Assembly (NCBI GenBank): GCA_007449985.2
Contig: VIIQ02000002.1
Span: 1,240,001 to 1,304,000, forward strand
DNA: 64,000 bases
Direction: 5' to 3'
DNA from: Desmodesmus armatus
Lineage: Eukaryota; Chlorophyta; Chlorophyceae; Sphaeropleales; Scenedesmaceae
The translations under genes were made by a program, and so were the position numbers. The notes under the pieces are model-generated. The model saw only the letters and a list, made by a program, of their open reading frames with translations, ran no database searches and was not told where the DNA came from. The first letter of the stretch is position 1. Every line of letters starts with the position of its first letter. Below, piece after piece: positions 1 through 12,047 of the stretch.

Positions 1-3000
1 GGCTTGGCGGGTGTAGCATCCATCCGCCGGTGGTAGTGCCCCATCATTGGCCCGTCATCCCCGCTGCTGTCCCCGTCTGCGTCTGGTGAGAAGGCCTGCA
101 GCAGCTGCGCCTTGTGCTGGGGGTCCTGCCCCGCCCGCTGCATGAGCCTGCCCCACACCCCATCGCTGCGGGCGTTGTGCACGCTGGCAATGCGCAGCCT
201 CGTCTCCCGCTGGGCCCGCTTGGCTGCCTGCCTCTGGCTGCGGCGGGTGCTGGCTGCTGTAGCCTCCTGCCCCTCATCCCCAGCACCTGCCCCGTCCTCG
301 TGCTCCTCCCCATCCTCCTCATCAGAGGAGCTGTCGCTGTGGGCTGCGGCAGCACCAGCCTCCTCCTCCTCCTCTTCCCCATCGGCCCTATCAGCCTCGC
401 TGTCACTGCCGGCCCCGCTGTGTGGGTGCTGTGCTTCCTGCAGCTCACCAGCAGCAGCATGACCCTCAGGCGGCGAGGGCTTGCGGCTGACGCAGCGATC
501 CAGCAGGGCAGCAACAGGCGACGCACGCAGGGTGCCAGTTGCCCGCCGCGTGGCGTGGCCGTGTGCAGGCAGCAGGCCGCCCTCGGGCTCTGCTGAGGCC
601 TCTGCTGGCTCGCTGCTGCCCTCAGGCTGGGGTGTGCTGCGCTGGGATGCTGAGCTGCGGCCCCCTGGCTTGCGCCTGGCTGCACCCACCAGCTGCCCAG
701 CACTCGCCCGTAGCTGCTGCTCCTGCTCCTCCAGCAGCTGCTGCTGCTCCTCGGCATCCATCATGTCCTCACTAGATGGGCCGCGCTGGAGTGCAGCTGC
801 TGCTGCAGTGCTGTCAGCAGGAGCCCCGCTGCCCTCTGCGGCATTAGCAGACACGTCAGGCCCATGCAGGCCAACGTCAGGGCTGCCCCCGCTGCCGCTG
901 GCTGCTGCCGCCCTGCTTGCTGCACCTGCCTGCACACCTGCACCGGTGCCAGAGTGAGCAGCCTTGCGGGCCTTGCTGGGGCCAGACTTGGCAGGCAGCT
1001 TGCGCTTGGGGGCAGGCTTCTTCTGCTTGCGTGCCTTGTCGCCTGCTGCTGCCGGCTGTGCTGCAACGTCTGCCCCCTCAGACCCGGCCCGCTCCTCCCC
1101 CGCCACACTGCTGCGGTCACCACCACGGGGTGCTGGTGCTGCCATGGGACCCTGGTCTGCTGCTCGAGCTGCACCCTCGGGTTCACCCTCCTCCTCCTCA
1201 TCATCATACTGCATGGCATCCCCATCAGCAGATGCACCCCGCTGCTCCCCTGCTGCCAGCCTGCGTCTGCTGCCCTCCAGCCGGGCCGCTGGCCCCTCAG
1301 CTGCTGCGGCTGCTGCTGGTTCCTCCTCGCCTGCCAGCATGTTGCCGCTGCTGGTGCCCCGCCTGCCGCTACGGCGGCCAGTTTCCACCGGCGGCGCCTC
1401 TGCTGCTGCAACAGCTGCCTCTGCCGCAGCTCTGACAGCCACCCAGGTGGCCTCAGGAGGGCCCTCCAGCTCCTTGCCAGCTGCAGCCGCTGCCTTTCTC
1501 TGTGCCTCTGCTGCCGCACGCAGCTTCTCAACGCCTGCCGCCCCCACGGGGAACTTGGGGTTGGGCATGGTGCCGCGGACTGCTGCCAGCTGTGCCTCCG
1601 TCATGAGTGCCTGCAGCAGCTTCTGCTGGCTGTCCTCCAGGTAGGTGCTGAGGGGGTAGTACAGCACCTTGGCCTGGACACCCTTGTACACCAGGGCTGC
1701 ACGGTCACAGGCACAGGCAGCCTCCTCCTGGGTCTCAAACAGGCCAAAGTAGCGGTAGCGGCCGGCCAGGGATACGGTGGCCTGCCACCTGTTGGCACGC
1801 TTGCTCCACAACACGTTCCTGGTGACAGCAGGCACCACACAGCAGGCCAGCACTGGTCAGCTTACAACACAAGTAAGCACAGGTCAGCTGCTGACACGGT
1901 TCCGCACAGGCAGTTACTAACACAGGACTACATACACCGGTCAATTGATTTTTCTGCCCTGAACAAACAGTGCGGCTACAGTACAGCACAGCACTCGTCA
2001 CTCACTTGAACTTGGTGCTGTGAGCTCCAGCCTCCAGGGATGGCTCAGCTGCAGGCTCCCCCTCCAGCCCTTCACCCCCAGCCTCTGCATCCTTGGAGCT
2101 GGACCGCTTGCGCCTGTTGACATGAGGCCGGGCCGCTGCTGCAGCGGCTGCAGCTGCTGCCTCCAGTGCTGCTGCCTCTTCTGCTGGTGTTAGTGGGGGC
2201 CGCTGAGGCTTCTCCTTGCGCGGCCTGCCCCGTGGCTTGGGTGCAAGCTTGCTGGCTGCTGCTGCTGCTGCTGCATCAGGTGCTGCTGCCTCGGGTGCCA
2301 CTGCTGCTGGCAGCTCTGCAGGCGCTGGTGAGTCCCTGTCGTCTGCAGCTGCCTCTGCCATGGCCCGCCTGGCAGCGTCTGCAGAGGCCACTCGCCGCTT
2401 GCCTGTTGGCGCCCACGTAGCAGATGCTGCCAATGCAGCTTGGCGCTTGCTGCCAGCACGCCCAAGCTGCTGTAGTTGCTGCTGCTCGCTGTGATCTGCA
2501 TCACCATCAGGGCTTAACAGCTGCTGCTGCTGCTCGGCCTCTTCTGCTGCCTCTGCTTTGGGTGGTGCAGCTGCTGTCATGGTAACATCGCCATCAGCGG
2601 GTGGACCATCAGTGCTGGCGGCTGGCTCTGGAGACCCTTCCTGCTTGATTGCCTGATTGATTGCCAGCTCAACAGCCTGCTCTTGCTGCCTGCCAGAGGG
2701 CTGCTGCTGCATGCTGTCCACTGCTGCTGCTGCTGCTGCTGCAGGAGGCGTCCTGTTGGGCTGCTGGCCAGCCTTGGGTGGTGCATCCCCAAAGTGCACA
2801 ACAGAGGCTCCCAGGAAAACCTTGCTGCTGGAGCCAGATAGGAGCGAGCCTGCAGTGAACTCAACCTGCGAGACATGCAGATAGATGAGTTGAGCAGTGG
2901 CGGAGGACACTAAGCAAGTGCTGGTGCCAGCTACCAGCTGCAGTACAGTGTGATTGAGTGTGCCGGACGATTCATGGCTGACTTTACAGCTTGCTCAGGC

Positions 3001-3585
3001 TGTCGATGCTTGGCATGCTGAACAGCCGTGCTTGCCCCAGCAGCCACCTGCCAGAGCTTTTGCCAGCCTACCTCATGCTCCCCAGTGGTGTCATCATAAT
3101 TTACCACCAGTGCAGGCTGCCATGAGACGACACCATCCTTGGCCCCAGCCGCGCTGTCAAACCTGCACTGCCACAGCCTGCTGCCAACCAGTGCATGGCC
3201 AGTGAAGCGCTCACCCTCCTGCTGCATGAAAATGTCAAATGGGACCTGCATCGGCCAGGGCAGGGCAGGAGGGGAGGAGATGAGATGTGGGCAGTGCAGG
3301 TTGCAGCAGCAGCCTCATGTATGGGCCTGCACCAGAGTAGCTAGCAGGGAACACAGCCATGGTTGGCTGCAGCTTGGGTGAATTACATTTCAATGCACCA
3401 TTACATCAGCTGCAGCTGACTGCATTCATCCCTTGCCCCAGCTGAGTGCATACCTGTTGAGATCCCTGTTGAATGCAGACAGCTGCACCGGGCTCCCCAC
3501 CAGAGGCGGCAGTATGCTGCACCAGTCCTGAGATGGAGTGGATAGACCTCTGCTGGCCAGCACCAGAGCATGTGGGGCACAGGCA
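1..3585 (-). CDS. AP2-domain regulatory protein with TDBD-like, Tudor-like and AT-hook parts (3' partial)
   Basis: Exons read on the minus strand are 3454-3585, 3072-3245, 2006-2865 and 1-1818, in consistent phases with GT-AG ends. The last exon is open to the window edge, so the C-terminus is missing. The 5' end is not settled. In order: a cysteine-rich piece (CLCPTC, then LVQHTAASGGEPG) resembles the Tify/Jas TPL-binding domain (TDBD). A Tudor/Agenet-like piece follows (VSWQPALVVNYDD joined across an intron to VEFTAGSLL). Next is an acidic Ala/Gln/Pro linker with an AT-hook (PKPRGRPRKEKP). An AP2 DNA-binding domain opens the last exon (NRWQATVSLAGRYRYFGLF, then EEAACACDRAALVYKG), followed by a long low-complexity region with basic patches (KQKKPAPKRKLP) and acidic runs. 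Known of the family: AP2 domains bind DNA and TDBD contacts corepressors or chromatin. Inferred: a nuclear transcription or chromatin regulator. The AP2 call is firm; the N-terminal domain names are resemblance only. Confidence 0.72.
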
Positions 3586-3759
3586 CTGCACAAAAATGTC
3601 ACTGTGTATTGATGTCAAGCCTGCACAGCACCGCAGCGTAGGAAGCGTGGGCAGTCAGGCAAATTAAACTGAACAACCTAAAGTCAATCATCGAGGGCAT
3701 TCATCGGTGGGGCCTCCAGGGAGCCCCGGGCACGACAGGGTGGCATTTAAGTTGTTGCT

Positions 3760-4440
3760 TTAGCAGAATGCGGCCGGCATGGTGTTGCGCGGCTCATGTC
3801 GTTTTGTTGCTCCGTGGACCAGCAAGCCATTGTCCTGCAAGCGCAGGCGTTGAGCCTGCAAACGAAGCTCCAGTACCCCTAAAATGTCAAGAAAGGCGCA
3901 CCTCCTAGCAGGTTGGCGGAGACCTCCCCACAGCAGACAACTGTGTGCCTCAGCAGTGTGCCAGCCTTGCCCAAGGCTTCCCTGTCTATCCTGGATGTGT
4001 CTGGGGTATCTAGGTCCATGACCTGCGGCACCAGACACCAGTAATAAGCGGGGCAGCACATCAAAACTGGTGTGGGCAGCACACAGTCCTACTAAAACTT
4101 ATGTTGAGAGGTGCTGCCTTGCAGCAGCAGGCCTGGAGCACCGGCCAATAAAAGGCCCAGCATACCAGCCCCAACACCGCCACCGCTCACCTCCAGAGGA
4201 TGTGCACCGTGGGCTGTTTGCTGGCTCTACAGCTACACCTTTGTAGACACAGCAAGACTCCACGAATAAGGGCTGCAGACTCTCGATACTCTTATTTTCT
4301 TTAAAGACATGTTCGTGTGATGTCAGCTGAGCAAGCAGGGCTGGCTTGGAGCCCAGGAAATACACTGCAAGCCGAGGAGTGGTGGTACCTCCGTCAAAGG
4401 GCTCCAGGCTGCGACAGAGTACTGTCTGAGTCTTGCAAGA
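3760..4440 (-). other. Unassigned exon-like frames upstream of the AP2-domain gene
   Basis: Two minus-strand stretches look coding. About 4195-4440 contains RLAVYFLGSKPALLAQLTS and ends at a good donor (GGAG/GTGAGC). About 3880-4020 begins at an acceptor (GCCGCAG/GTCATGG) and reads VMDLDTPDTSRIDREALGK in one frame, or runs open to a TAA near 3757 in another. The donor phase favours the second frame, while the protein-like look favours the first. They may be 5' exons of the AP2-domain gene or a small separate gene. I do not recognise the product. Confidence 0.25.
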
Positions 4441-4699
4441 TATCTGTGCTGTTGTGGGGCGGTGGGTAGCTACATTGCCGTGTAAACTTGCTCAAAAACC
4501 CAGCGCAAACCCAAGTGGCAGAAATTGTCACAGGCGTTGGGCTAGGCACTAATACATGTCTGGAACCGCGTAGACATTCTCCGCACATGAGTTTCGTCAC
4601 AAGGGCATAGCCGTGCAGCTGTGCCAGCCTGGCTGTGTTTGCTGCAGCAGATGCTTTTGCAGCAGGAAACCTTCCACAGCATGGCGTCAACAAAAGCGT

Positions 4700-6215
4700 G
4701 CCTGAAGCTGAACTAGACCATTTGCTTGCATGTCATTGTGCATGCCATGTGGTCTTGAGCTCTTCAGCCCAGGCACATGTGCGCAGCGGTGGTTGAATAT
4801 CCTGGCGCTGGCCTGTGGGCTCCTGAAGAGCTTCAGTCACAAGCCAATGTGGATTGACGCGTATTGCATGAAACACATGCGTGTTGAAGCATGACGGCTC
4901 CATCCTGGGCTGTCCTGAAACAAACCTGCCAGCATGTATTCATATGGCAACAAGGTCGTGCGTGCCTCAATCCTTGCACAACGACATGCTCCTGGCCCAT
5001 GTCTGAGACAAGGTTCAAAGGGAGTGTTGGTGTTGGATGTTTGACATCAACCTGCTGCTGGACACTCGTTGTGAAGAGGAGGCTGAGGGGGGCATGCTAT
5101 GAGTGTGTGATGTGCCAGTGATTGGTTGGCCATGCTGGCCGTTCCATTGTGGTTTGGAGCCACAATTGATGCAGCTTTGACGGCTGTAGAACAGCACCAA
5201 GCAGCAGCTGTAACATTACGGCACAATTGAGATCTCATCTACAGCTGTGGTGCAGCCTGCGTACTCAGAACAAAAGGAATGAATTGTACATGAATGCACC
5301 TGATCACGATGACACGATCATGGCCTCTGCCAGGCACGGTGTTACAGTCCACACCATCAGCTTGCAGCTGACCCACCCCACGCCAATGTGCATATGCGAT
5401 GAAGGGATTGAGGTCTATGTCATTGTCGCAATTCAGCTGGCCTTCCGCTCATTTGGGTAGGAGCTCCTTCGATTTTGGAGGAAACAGACGAGCACAATGC
5501 TGCAGAACCATGCTTGGTGTACTGTTAAGTCGCTCCAAGGCCCAGCCACCAAGTGGTTGACGCACAACATGTAGTAAGCGTGGCGCAGCCATGCATGCAG
5601 TCATTGCCAATGCTTGTTGTGCTGTGCCTGCTCCAAGCAACCACCAGGCTGTGAAGGCAGAAGATGCCACAATTGTGCCTTTGCTTGCCGTGTTGATTTC
5701 CTCATCACCGCAATGCCATTGCTATGGATGCCTGCACACAGTCTCGTGCAGGAGACAGGCACACCTCTGAGTGTCCAATTGTCATGGGTTCATCCTGTTG
5801 CAAAGCAGCCTGTTCATGGCAGCATCGTGTCCTTACAGCTTGCTAGATCACCTCTCACCGAGCCCGCGTGCAAGACGCCTGCTGCACACTTTGCCTGGCC
5901 TGTCCCACCAACTTTCAAACTGCGTTGACCACTGGTTGGACCGAGTCACTCCTCGGCTTGCCGACCACTTGGCAGCAAAAGAATCGGCATTTGACAGCCG
6001 TCCTGGACGTCAGACTGCCCTGTGCGCACTTCGTTTGACGAGGGTTCTGTGTGCTTGCTCAGCATTATCGTTGCGGAGCAGTTTCGCAGTGAATTAGTTG
6101 ATTTGTCTGGACGTGGTGACAAACGACAAGGCTGTGTGTCTGCAGAGTTCAGGAGATGCTGCTGAGCTGAGCGATACCAGCCTGTCACCAACAAGCAGGC
6201 GCTCAAACACGTATT
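4700..6215. other. Gene-poor spacer upstream of the KEA antiporter
   Basis: No stretch here shows both the G/C-ending codon use and the splice sites of the surrounding genes. Short open frames exist on both strands but resemble no family I know. It lies upstream of the plus-strand antiporter and the minus-strand AP2-domain gene, so it should hold 5' UTRs and promoters for both. Confidence 0.4.
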
Positions 6216-9200
6216 ATGGCCTCACAGCAATTAAGATGCTGTCTTGGGGCCCAGGGTTCCTCTGGGCTCTATGTCAAGTCTCGGCAGCAGCAGCAGGCCA
6301 GCAGCAGTAGAGCGCGAGCAGCGGTCACGAGAGCATCTCGATCACAGTGTTTCTTGTTAGGACGTTCGAACGTGCGATCTGCCGTTCTAGGGTCGCTTCC
6401 TGTCAGGTGTGGTTCGGTCATGGGGCCAGTGTGCATGTGTGAGGAGTGCTCCTGTGAGGCAGCAAAGCTGACGTTGATCTCTGTTACAGACGCCTGCGCT
6501 GCTCAGCTGCCACCGATGAGGCAGCAGCGGGCCAGACCCCTGCACAGCCAACACCAACAGCAGAGGTGGGTGGTCCCTGCTGCTGCCGTTGACTCCCTGT
6601 ACAGCTGCCTGCGTTTCTGCTGGAACAGGCATCCAAGCTCATGTGTTGGTGCTATGCAGGTGCCTGTGGCAAACTCCATCCAGCAAATCCGTGAGGCTCG
6701 CTTGCAGCCTCTCAAGGTGGCACTGCAGGATGCCATCGCGCTGCACACGAAGGCCACAGGAGTCAGGGAAGCCCTGGAAGCTGAGGTGGGGTGGTGGCTG
6801 TGCAAGTACCTGCTTTTTGACCTCAGGCACACGAGTGTGTCTCTACTCTTCTGCGTGCCAGGTTTGCAGTCGCGACAGTGTAGCACGGGCCAGCTGCAGC
6901 ACATCCTCTGAGAGTGTTGCATTATTCTTGATGCATGTGCCTGTCTTCATCTGTGTGCACGACGCCTTCTGTGTGCTTGCTGACGCAACCTGGCTGCAGG
7001 TCTGTGCCCTGTTTGAGCGCGCCATCAATGCAGAGGGCTCAGACGTGGACCTTGACGAGGTTGCAGCAGCAGCCATGGCAGCAGTGGAAAGTGCAGTCAA
7101 GGACGAGGTCGAGGCAGCAACAGTGGTGTCAGCAACACAGAAAGTTCTCGCCACCACCCTCAAAGACCTGCAGGCCATCAGTGGGCAGCCAGTAGAGGAG
7201 GCAGTAGCAGAAATCACAGCAGTATTGGCATCCACAGAGGGGTCTGCAGCTGCCCTTGCGAGTATGGATGGTGCCAAGGCAGCTAAGGGCAGCAGCGGCA
7301 GCCCCTCAGTCGATGCCATCCAGCTGCTGGACAGCTTGACCGGCAGTGGTGCCGGTGTACTGGCAGCAGTGGAGAAGGGCTCTGTCAGCAGCAATGGCAC
7401 CCCAGGCAGCAGTGCAGCCCCCAGCACTGGCCCCAGCCCTGCGCCGTCACCCCCACCAGGCACACCCCCAGCGTATGCCAGCATGGATGGGTCCTCAGCC
7501 AAGAGCAAGCAGGCTGCAGCCAAGGCCAGGCTGCTGAAGGCAGCAGGCTTTGCTGTGGCAGCAGCTCTGGCAGTGGCCTTCATGAAGTCAGCAGCTGGCG
7601 AGGTGAGGGGGATGAGAGCATGGGAGTTCTTGTTTCGAGTGTGAACTTGCAGCACCCGATGGTTTTGACGAGGGGCAAAGGCAAGACAGTGTGCATGCTT
7701 CCATCATGTGTGTGTTTGAAGTTGACGCAACCAGTACACAGCATCTTGCGGTATTTCAGCTGCTTGGGATGCCAAAAGTCAGCATTCTGGACTACAGCAG
7801 CCTCTCAGAGCACACAGCCTCGTGCAGTCCGCACAGCTTTTGTCAGCTCACGTCATTGCGCTGGTGTCTCCTGTGTTGTGCCCTCTTGCTTTGCAGGCTC
7901 TTGTGGCAGCAGCAAATGGGGTGGTGTCCAGTATAGCAGACAAAATTGGTCCCATCCACATCAACCCTGCAGAGCAGGGGCTGCTGGAGACCATCTGGCT
8001 GCTGCTGACCAGCATTGTGTGCGTGCCGGCTGTGTGCAAGTTCATCCCCGGGGGCAGCCCGGTGTTGGGCTACCTGGTGAGGCCTGGCGGTGACAGGAGC
8101 TGGACAGCCTCGGCAGCGTAACAGCGGCACCACGAGCAACATATGGACAACAGCATGAGCAGCACCATGTGCAGCACCGCACGCAGCAGCCAGCCTGCCA
8201 CGTGCTGACAAGGTCCTGCACAAAGCACAGCAGGAGCTTGTTTTCGCGCCCCTTGCAGTGGTGTGACGGTTGGTGTTACGCTCCTCGCACAGGCAGATGC
8301 TCACCTTGTGTGCTGCCCTGGCTTGCTCCTGCTGCAGATTGGTGGTGCCCTGGTTGGGCCCCACGCCCTGAACATCATCAGCGACGTGCATGCAGTGCAG
8401 CACCTGGCAGAGCTGGGAGTGGTGTTCCTGCTGTTCAACATTGGCCTTGAGCTGAGCCTAGAACGGCTGCAGAGCATGGCCAAGTATGTGTTTGGCATGG
8501 GTGCCGCCCAGGTGGTGTTCACCCTGCTGGGTGTGGCCCTGTTTGCCACCAACCTGGCTGGCCTGCCGGGGTCTTCTGCCATCATCCTGGGTGGTGCACT
8601 GGCCATGAGCACCACAGCAGTTGCGATCCAGGTGCTGGAGGACAGGGGAGAGATGGGCAGCAGGTGCGTGCTGCTTGGGGCGGAGCGGGCTGTACGGTGT
8701 ATGGATACACGCTGGGTGGACATTATGTCCCATATACACGGATCTGGGCTGATACAGCTGGTATGGTTTGAGCAGGGAGCATGGTGTCGAATGGGCAGCA
8801 GCTACATTGGTGTTGCAGTTGTTTACGTGATACCCAGCAGCAGAATTGCCGTCTTGACAGACTGGTGTTCATCGGCTGCCTGCGTGTTTGCTCTTTTTCT
8901 TGTGCAGGCACGGGCGTGCTACATTCAGTGTGCTGCTGTTCCAGGACCTGGCAGTGGTGGTGCTGCTGATGCTCATCCCACTGCTGGCACCTGACCCAAC
9001 CGGTGCCTCTGGCGGCATGGCAAAGATTGCAAGTGTGAGTTCACAATGCAGCTGCAGTCGCAGCTAGCACCACAAGGCTACGCGGCAGGACTGTCATGCA
9101 TGGTACCGCCAAGGCAGAACAGGGATAGTGTTGTGTGAGGGGCACGGTGACTGTCTGCGTAACGACCAAAGCAGAGCTAGTGGAGACACTTTAGGCATGC

Positions 9201-12047
9201 ACATCTTGAACGCACACATACAAGGGGCCGACCATTGTGGTCTATGTTTGTGTGTCCTGCAGGCGCTGGGCTTTGCCTTTTTGAAGGCTGTAATTGCCAT
9301 TGTGGGTATCACTGTTGGTGGGCGCATGTTCATCAGGCCGCTGTACAAGAAGATCTCCAACCTGGCCAATGCAGAGATCTTTGCAGCCACCACCCTGCTG
9401 GTGGTGCTGGGCACCAGTTTCATGACACAGCTGGCTGGTGAGTCCGTCGTGCTCTGCCAGGGTTGCAGCTGTGCAGCTGACAGTTTCACAACAGTGAGGA
9501 TTGCAGCAGGCGACCTGTGATGCGCATGACTGATGTGTTGCCAGTCTTCAATATCACGAATGTGTGACAAGGGCGAGGATAACGGAGACTATGTGTAGTT
9601 TGAGAGTCATGGCTGCTGGTCACACAAGCCAGGTGTGCTGACGCTGTCATGTGTGGTGTTGCGCTGCCTGTGTTCAGGTCTGTCGTTGGCGCTGGGTGCC
9701 TTCCTGGCCGGCCTGCTGATTGCTGAGACGGAGTACGCCCTGCAGGTGGAGAGTGACATCGCACCATACAAGGGACTGCTCATGGGGCTGTTCTTCATGA
9801 CAGTTGGTAAGCCAAATTGGCTGTAGCATCGTCACTTGGTGGTTGGTTGAACCAGCATCACTGTTGCTGATGTCATAAATACACTGCAGCATGGCGTGCT
9901 GCTGGTGGCTGTATGCTCGGCAACACATGCCCCAGTGCAGCCTTTGTGCATCCATGCCACTGGCAGCTGGCAACTGAAGTAGTCTGGGCAGCTCAACTGG
10001 CTTTATTGCTGTGCTGTGCTGTGCTGGCCTGTCCTGCAGGCATGAACATCAGTGCGCAGCTGTTTGCCGTCAAGTGGAAGATGATCATCAGTGCCATGGT
10101 GGTGCTGATTGCTGGCAAGCTGGCAGTCATGATGGCAGCAGGCCAGATGTTTGGCGTGTCTCGCGTCGCCTCACTGCGCGCTGGTGAGACAGAAGAGCAA
10201 CATGCGCCAGCAGTGGCTAGCCTGCAGGCAGCAACCTGCGGGCTCCAGGATTGCATTGAGGCAACTATGTATTTGTCCGCAGCACACACAGTCACAATCG
10301 AAACTACATTTGGTGGGGCTGAAACAACATTTGGTGGGGCTGAACAGGAGGAGGTTGTAGTGCACACAGCTGCGGCCTGCCGTCTCAACCAGCTTGTTGA
10401 CATCATGCATGTTGTCTTGCTCGCTGCTCGCAGGTCTGCTGCTGTCCACTGGTGGTGAGTTTGCCTTTGTGGCCTTTGGTGAGGCGGTGTCCAAGGGCGT
10501 CCTGCCAGCTGCGCTGACGTCTGAGCTGTACATGGTGGTGGCCCTGTCCATGGCTGTGGTGCCCTACCTGGCAGCACTGGGCGGCAAGCTGGGCGGCCTG
10601 TTTGAGAAGGGAGGTGAGAACTGCAGCTCACCACCATGCAAGAGTGGCAGTTGGTGCCGAGTGGCGAGCTAGTCAAGTGCTATTCAAGTTGCTTTGTGTG
10701 GTTGCGCCTGACAGCTTGACATGTTGGTGCCAGGGTGCAGTCAGCGTGTGGGACAATGTGCGGATGTGCTGAGGTCTTGTGTACCGCAATGTTGCAGACA
10801 TCAAGACGCTACAGCCCCAGGAGGATGAGGTGAAGGAGCTGCGCAACCACGTCATCATTGCTGGCTACGGCCGCGTCGGGCAGATCATTGCGCAGATGCT
10901 GTCTGAGCTGCTCATCCCCTTCGTGGCCCTGGACGTGCGGAGCGACAGGTGGGACCAAGCGAGAGCCCCAAAAGGAGTTATATATACAAGCGGTGTACGA
11001 GCTTTGCAGCTGGCCTGATGTGTAGTGTGTCAGCGGCATGCATGATGTGCACTACAGGGCTTAGGACAAGTGTGAGACACCAACACGCTTGCCAGGTGCC
11101 GACTGCCGAAGCTGATTTGTCAAACAGTGTCTGACTGTGCCCCTGTGTGTGGTGCATGCCTGATGTGCAACGCGCACACTGCAGGGTTGGCAGCGGCAAG
11201 GCCAGCGACCTGCCAGTGTACTTTGGTGATGCCGGCTCTCCTGCAGTGCTGCACCAGGTGGGTGCTGAGCGCGCCGCCTGCGCGGTCGTCACGCTGGACA
11301 CTCCCGGTGCCAACTACCGCACGGTGTGGGCCATGCACAAGCACTTCCCCGAGATCAAGACGTACGTGCGGGCCCATGACATCAACCATGGCATCAACCT
11401 GGAGAAGGCTGGTGCCACTGTGGTGGTGCCTGAGACCCTTGAGCCCTCCATGCAGCTGGCGGCCAATGTGCTGAGCCAGTTCAAGCTGCCCCCTGAGGAG
11501 ATCAACACACACCTGGACAACTTCAGGAAGAAGCACCTCGGGGAGCTCCAGGCACTGGCAGCACTCTCAGGTGGGTGGAAAGATGGGCCTGCCTGGGGAG
11601 GCTGGGGTGGCGTGCGTCATGTGTGCTTGCGCGGTTGTAAGGTGTTGCCTCACCTCATTGCCAGGTGGTCTGTTGGCTGATGTGCAGGGAGCTATCTTGC
11701 AGACAGGAGCTATCTTGCCCAGTCCCGCCTTGGTGGATTGTGGAGGATGCCTACCTCGTGACACCCACACCTTGAGTGCAGAATTTTCTGGCAGACTTGG
11801 CAGGGGCGTCGTGTTCAAGGATTCAAAATGCGCTGCAGTGGATTGTCCGCTGCAAGCTGGCTTGAGTCTCTGTGCTGGGCTTGCACAGTTCACAAGCGTG
11901 TGTGTGTAACTGCTGTTTGCTGCAGGCACCAGCATTGGTTACCTGGCCCCACGGCCAGAGAAGAAGGAGGAGGCACCTGCCCCTGCCGTTGATGTGGAGG
12001 GCAAGACGGTGGCAACAGAGCCTATGCCTAGCCCCACCCCTGCATAG
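6216..12047 (+). CDS. KEA: Chloroplast-envelope K+/H+ antiporter, KEA1/KEA2 type
   Basis: Fourteen exons: 6216-6406, 6490-6565, 6660-6785, 7000-7602, 7897-8076, 8338-8663, 8908-9034, 9263-9437, 9678-9806, 10040-10183, 10434-10613, 10798-10948, 11185-11570, 11926-12047. They join in frame to about 971 residues. The N-terminus is a Ser/Arg/Ala-rich transit-like peptide, then an Ala/Glu-rich helical region (about residues 90-330). The Na+/H+-exchanger core carries hallmark stretches: [86 protein letters not shown]. The C-terminus is a TrkA-N/RCK domain ([18 protein letters not shown]). Known of the family: KEA1/2 exchange K+ for H+ at the plastid inner envelope and shape stromal pH and osmotic balance; the TrkA-N domain binds nucleotide. 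The N-terminal helical region looks shorter than that of land-plant KEA1/2. Confidence 0.94.
10307..10344 (+). repeat. Two-copy 21-nt tandem repeat in a KEA intron
   Basis: ACATTTGGTGGGGCTGAA occurs at 10307 and again at 10328, period 21, in the intron before exon 11. Confidence 0.85.

Noticed and set aside
761..1531. Long Arg/Gln-rich minus-strand open frame over the AP2-domain exon, and plus-strand frames at 864-2009
   Set aside because: These are other-frame shadows of the GC-rich, repeat-coded AP2-domain exon; only one frame continues the AP2 domain and stays open from 1818 to 1.
5449..5670. Minus-strand open frame of 73 codons starting MASSAFTAWW
   Set aside because: It looks like a presequence but lacks a donor at a sensible place and has mixed third positions; no downstream exon was found.
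10006..10026. TGCTG pentamer repeats (also near 63421 and, reversed, 47428) as a possible regulatory motif
   Set aside because: They sit in pyrimidine-rich intron ends near acceptors and are most simply low-complexity tracts.
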